From the NCBI RefSeq assembly GCF_026650985.1, contig NZ_CP086239.1:4106501-4170500 (forward strand): a stretch of DNA of 64,000 bases, written 5' to 3'. A program made the position numbers and the translations under genes. Below, one piece after another: positions 62,750-64,000 of this stretch. The notes beneath the pieces were generated by a model. It saw nothing but the letters and a program-made list of their open reading frames with translations. It was not told the origin of the DNA and made no database searches. This DNA is from Clostridium estertheticum (GTDB lineage: Bacteria > Bacillota > Clostridia > Clostridiales > Clostridiaceae). Each line of letters begins with the position of its first letter. The first letter of the stretch is position 1.

Positions 62750-63229
62750 ATGAGCATAACTATAATATGTGTAGGAAAAATAAAAGAGAAATACCTAAAA
62801 AGTGCTATAGATGAATACACCAAAAGATTATCTAGATATTGTAAACTTAATATAATTGAGTTAAGTGATGAGAAAACTCCAGATAATGCTTCTGAAAAAG
62901 AAGAGATATTAATAAAAGAAAAAGAAGGAGAGGCTATACTTAAGACTATAAAGGACAATATGTTTGTTATTGTTCTAGAACTGAGGGGAAATATGTTGTC
63001 CTCAGAGGAATTTTCAAATTACATAATGGATTTGGGAGTAAGGGGCGTTAGTAATATAGTTTTTGTAATTGGCGGGTCATTAGGTTTGTCTAAAGGAGTT
63101 TTAGAAAGGTCCAATTATAAATTGTGTTTTTCGAAGATGACTTTCCCACATCAGTTATTTAGAGTTATGCTACTTGAACAGATTTATAGAGGATTTAGAA
63201 TAATAAGTGGGGAACCATATCACAAGTAA
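62750..63229 (+). CDS. rlmH: 23S rRNA (pseudouridine1915-N3)-methyltransferase RlmH
   Basis: This 159-residue SPOUT-fold enzyme methylates pseudouridine 1915 in helix 69 of 23S rRNA. It has normal length. ITIICVGKIKEKYLK at the start, VFVIGGSLGLSKGV (the SAM knot) and SKMTFPHQLFRVMLLEQIYRGFRIISGEPYHK at the C-terminus are diagnostic. AAGGAGAT precedes the ATG. It is monocistronic. Confidence 0.97.
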   Translation: MSITIICVGKIKEKYLKSAIDEYTKRLSRYCKLNIIELSDEKTPDNASEKEEILIKEKEGEAILKTIKDNMFVIVLELRGNMLSSEEFSNYIMDLGVRGVSNIVFVIGGSLGLSKGVLERSNYKLCFSKMTFPHQLFRVMLLEQIYRGFRIISGEPYHK

Positions 63230-63603
63230 ATGAGGTTTCTTAATATAAAGTCTAATGTATAAGGGTTTGTGGTGTTAGAAATAAATTGGTATATTTTTTT
63301 ATTTCACAAAACTATTATAATTATTAATTAGGTTTTAAAAATCGTAAATATTGTATATAGATGTAAAATATGATAGAATAAGTATATAAAACCTAAAATA
63401 GTATATAGTTTAAAGAATCCTAATATGAAGTAAAATCATATTGGGTTTCTTTAATAATATAAGCTTAAAATAGTGTAAAAACCTCACCGGCTAATCATAG
63501 AGTGAACAGTACATAAGTAAATGCGGCTTTTAATGTAAAGCTTTTCAAATAAGCGAATAATAAACAAACAAATTATGTTTTACTAACCAGGGGGTATTAG
63601 GGA
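63230..63603. other. Intergenic region before the ABC exporter gene
   Basis: This A/T-rich region has one hairpin, AAAGAATCCTAATATGA with TCATATTGGGTTTCTTT (about 63411-63452, two mismatches or wobbles), followed by AATAAT rather than a T run. No other gene is visible. The ribosome site GGGGG (63590-63594) belongs to the next gene. Confidence 0.5.
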
Positions 63604-64000
63604 ATGAATATATTAAAGATATGGAAGCTGTCAGATAAGAAAGCGTTGTTTATCATGCAGCTCCTAATGAACATAGGGATGGCAGGTATAACTATTATAG
63701 TAAGCAATTTTGCAAAAAATGCAGTAGACCATGGCATTGGGGAGGGAAAGATGCTTGGAATATTTGTTCAATTTGTAATTATAACGGTTTTGGGAATTGG
63801 ACTAAGCTATAGTGGGGTGATTATTAGCTCTAATTTTTCAATTGGACTGATAGAGAAGCTTAGAAATATAACCAATGATAAGCTAATAAACAGCAAATAT
63901 GAGTATTTTGAAAATGAATCTTCAGGCAGTATCAACAATAGAATACTTCATGATATGAGTAGCGTAGCCGATTATATGTCTGGGGGATTGCCAGAGTTTT
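63604..64000 (+). CDS. ABC exporter transmembrane region (partial, runs off right edge)
   Basis: The frame opens with ATG at 63604 and remains open to the window end (132 codons). It has membrane helices at about 14-40 and 55-85, then an EKLRNITNDKLINSKYEYFENESSGSINNRILHDMSSVADY segment, the normal coupling-helix region (YFExxxxGxxxxR) of a type IV ABC exporter membrane domain. The ATPase domain should follow outside the window. The substrate is unknown. GGGGGTA precedes the start. Confidence 0.85.
   Translation, partial: MNILKIWKLSDKKALFIMQLLMNIGMAGITIIVSNFAKNAVDHGIGEGKMLGIFVQFVIITVLGIGLSYSGVIISSNFSIGLIEKLRNITNDKLINSKYEYFENESSGSINNRILHDMSSVADYMSGGLPEF

Overview
This window is a low-GC, chromosome-type segment of a spore-forming anaerobe, most likely Clostridium in the strict sense. 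The evidence is the strongly A/T-rich codon use, AGGAGG-type ribosome binding sites, the FabT/FabK fatty-acid gene order, sporulation-linked genes (a GerM-type lipoprotein, a short SASP-like protein, a DUF1540 protein) and the DnaD/DnaI primosome pair. I see no phage, insertion sequence, CRISPR array or rRNA. The species cannot be fixed from the window. Both ends cut genes: a possible ParR/StbB-like protein on the left and an ABC exporter on the right.

Layout. 1-9 kb: a TM2 protein, tRNA-Thr(CGT), a DedA protein, a secreted SH3/NlpC-P60 wall hydrolase, a YhaM-like exonuclease, an FAD dehydrogenase behind a palindromic promoter, purA, a DUF1858 protein and an ECF S component. 9-15 kb: an acyl-ACP thioesterase, a 187-bp inverted-repeat element, an HI0933-type flavoprotein, a tandemly duplicated Glu-Val-Asp-Thr tRNA cassette, and dnaI/dnaD followed by the remains of an M23 peptidase. 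15-20 kb: a siroheme-reductase-like protein with an unrecognised partner, a divergent cis-prenyltransferase, a short encapsulated-ferritin-like protein, a DTW-domain protein and TspO.

20.5-32.1 kb is the complete type II fatty-acid synthesis locus: a FabK-like flavin oxidoreductase, then fabT-fabH-acpP-fabK-fabD-fabG-fabF-accB-fabZ-accC-accD-accA. Two near-identical FabT operators overlap consensus promoters, one before the oxidoreductase and one before fabT. This implies feedback control of malonyl-CoA supply, initiation, elongation and FabK-type reduction. A DegV protein follows.

33-43 kb: a SASP-like small gene, proC, a secreted protein of unknown function, an ABC transporter with its histidine kinase and response regulator, a small orphan gene behind a promoter whose spacer holds a near-perfect LexA (SOS) box, an HD-GYP phosphodiesterase, a SEC-C-tagged methionine aminopeptidase and a chagasin-type protease inhibitor. 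43-54 kb: an 1813-residue pseudokinase/ATPase/TPR/GAF/GGDEF protein, an M16C metalloprotease, a 2-hydroxyacid dehydrogenase flanked by 28-bp inverted repeats, and cinA. 54-64 kb: ferritin, a subtilase, a YdcZ-type transporter, an operon of two 2H-phosphoesterase paralogues (one without its catalytic histidines) plus a dUTPase-like protein, then murA, a WalJ-like hydrolase, a GerM lipoprotein, a SEC-C protein and rlmH.

The items most worth following are the SOS-box orphan gene, the 2H/dead-2H/dUTPase operon, the pseudokinase-GGDEF giant, the orphan EncFtn-like protein and the families of intergenic inverted repeats.
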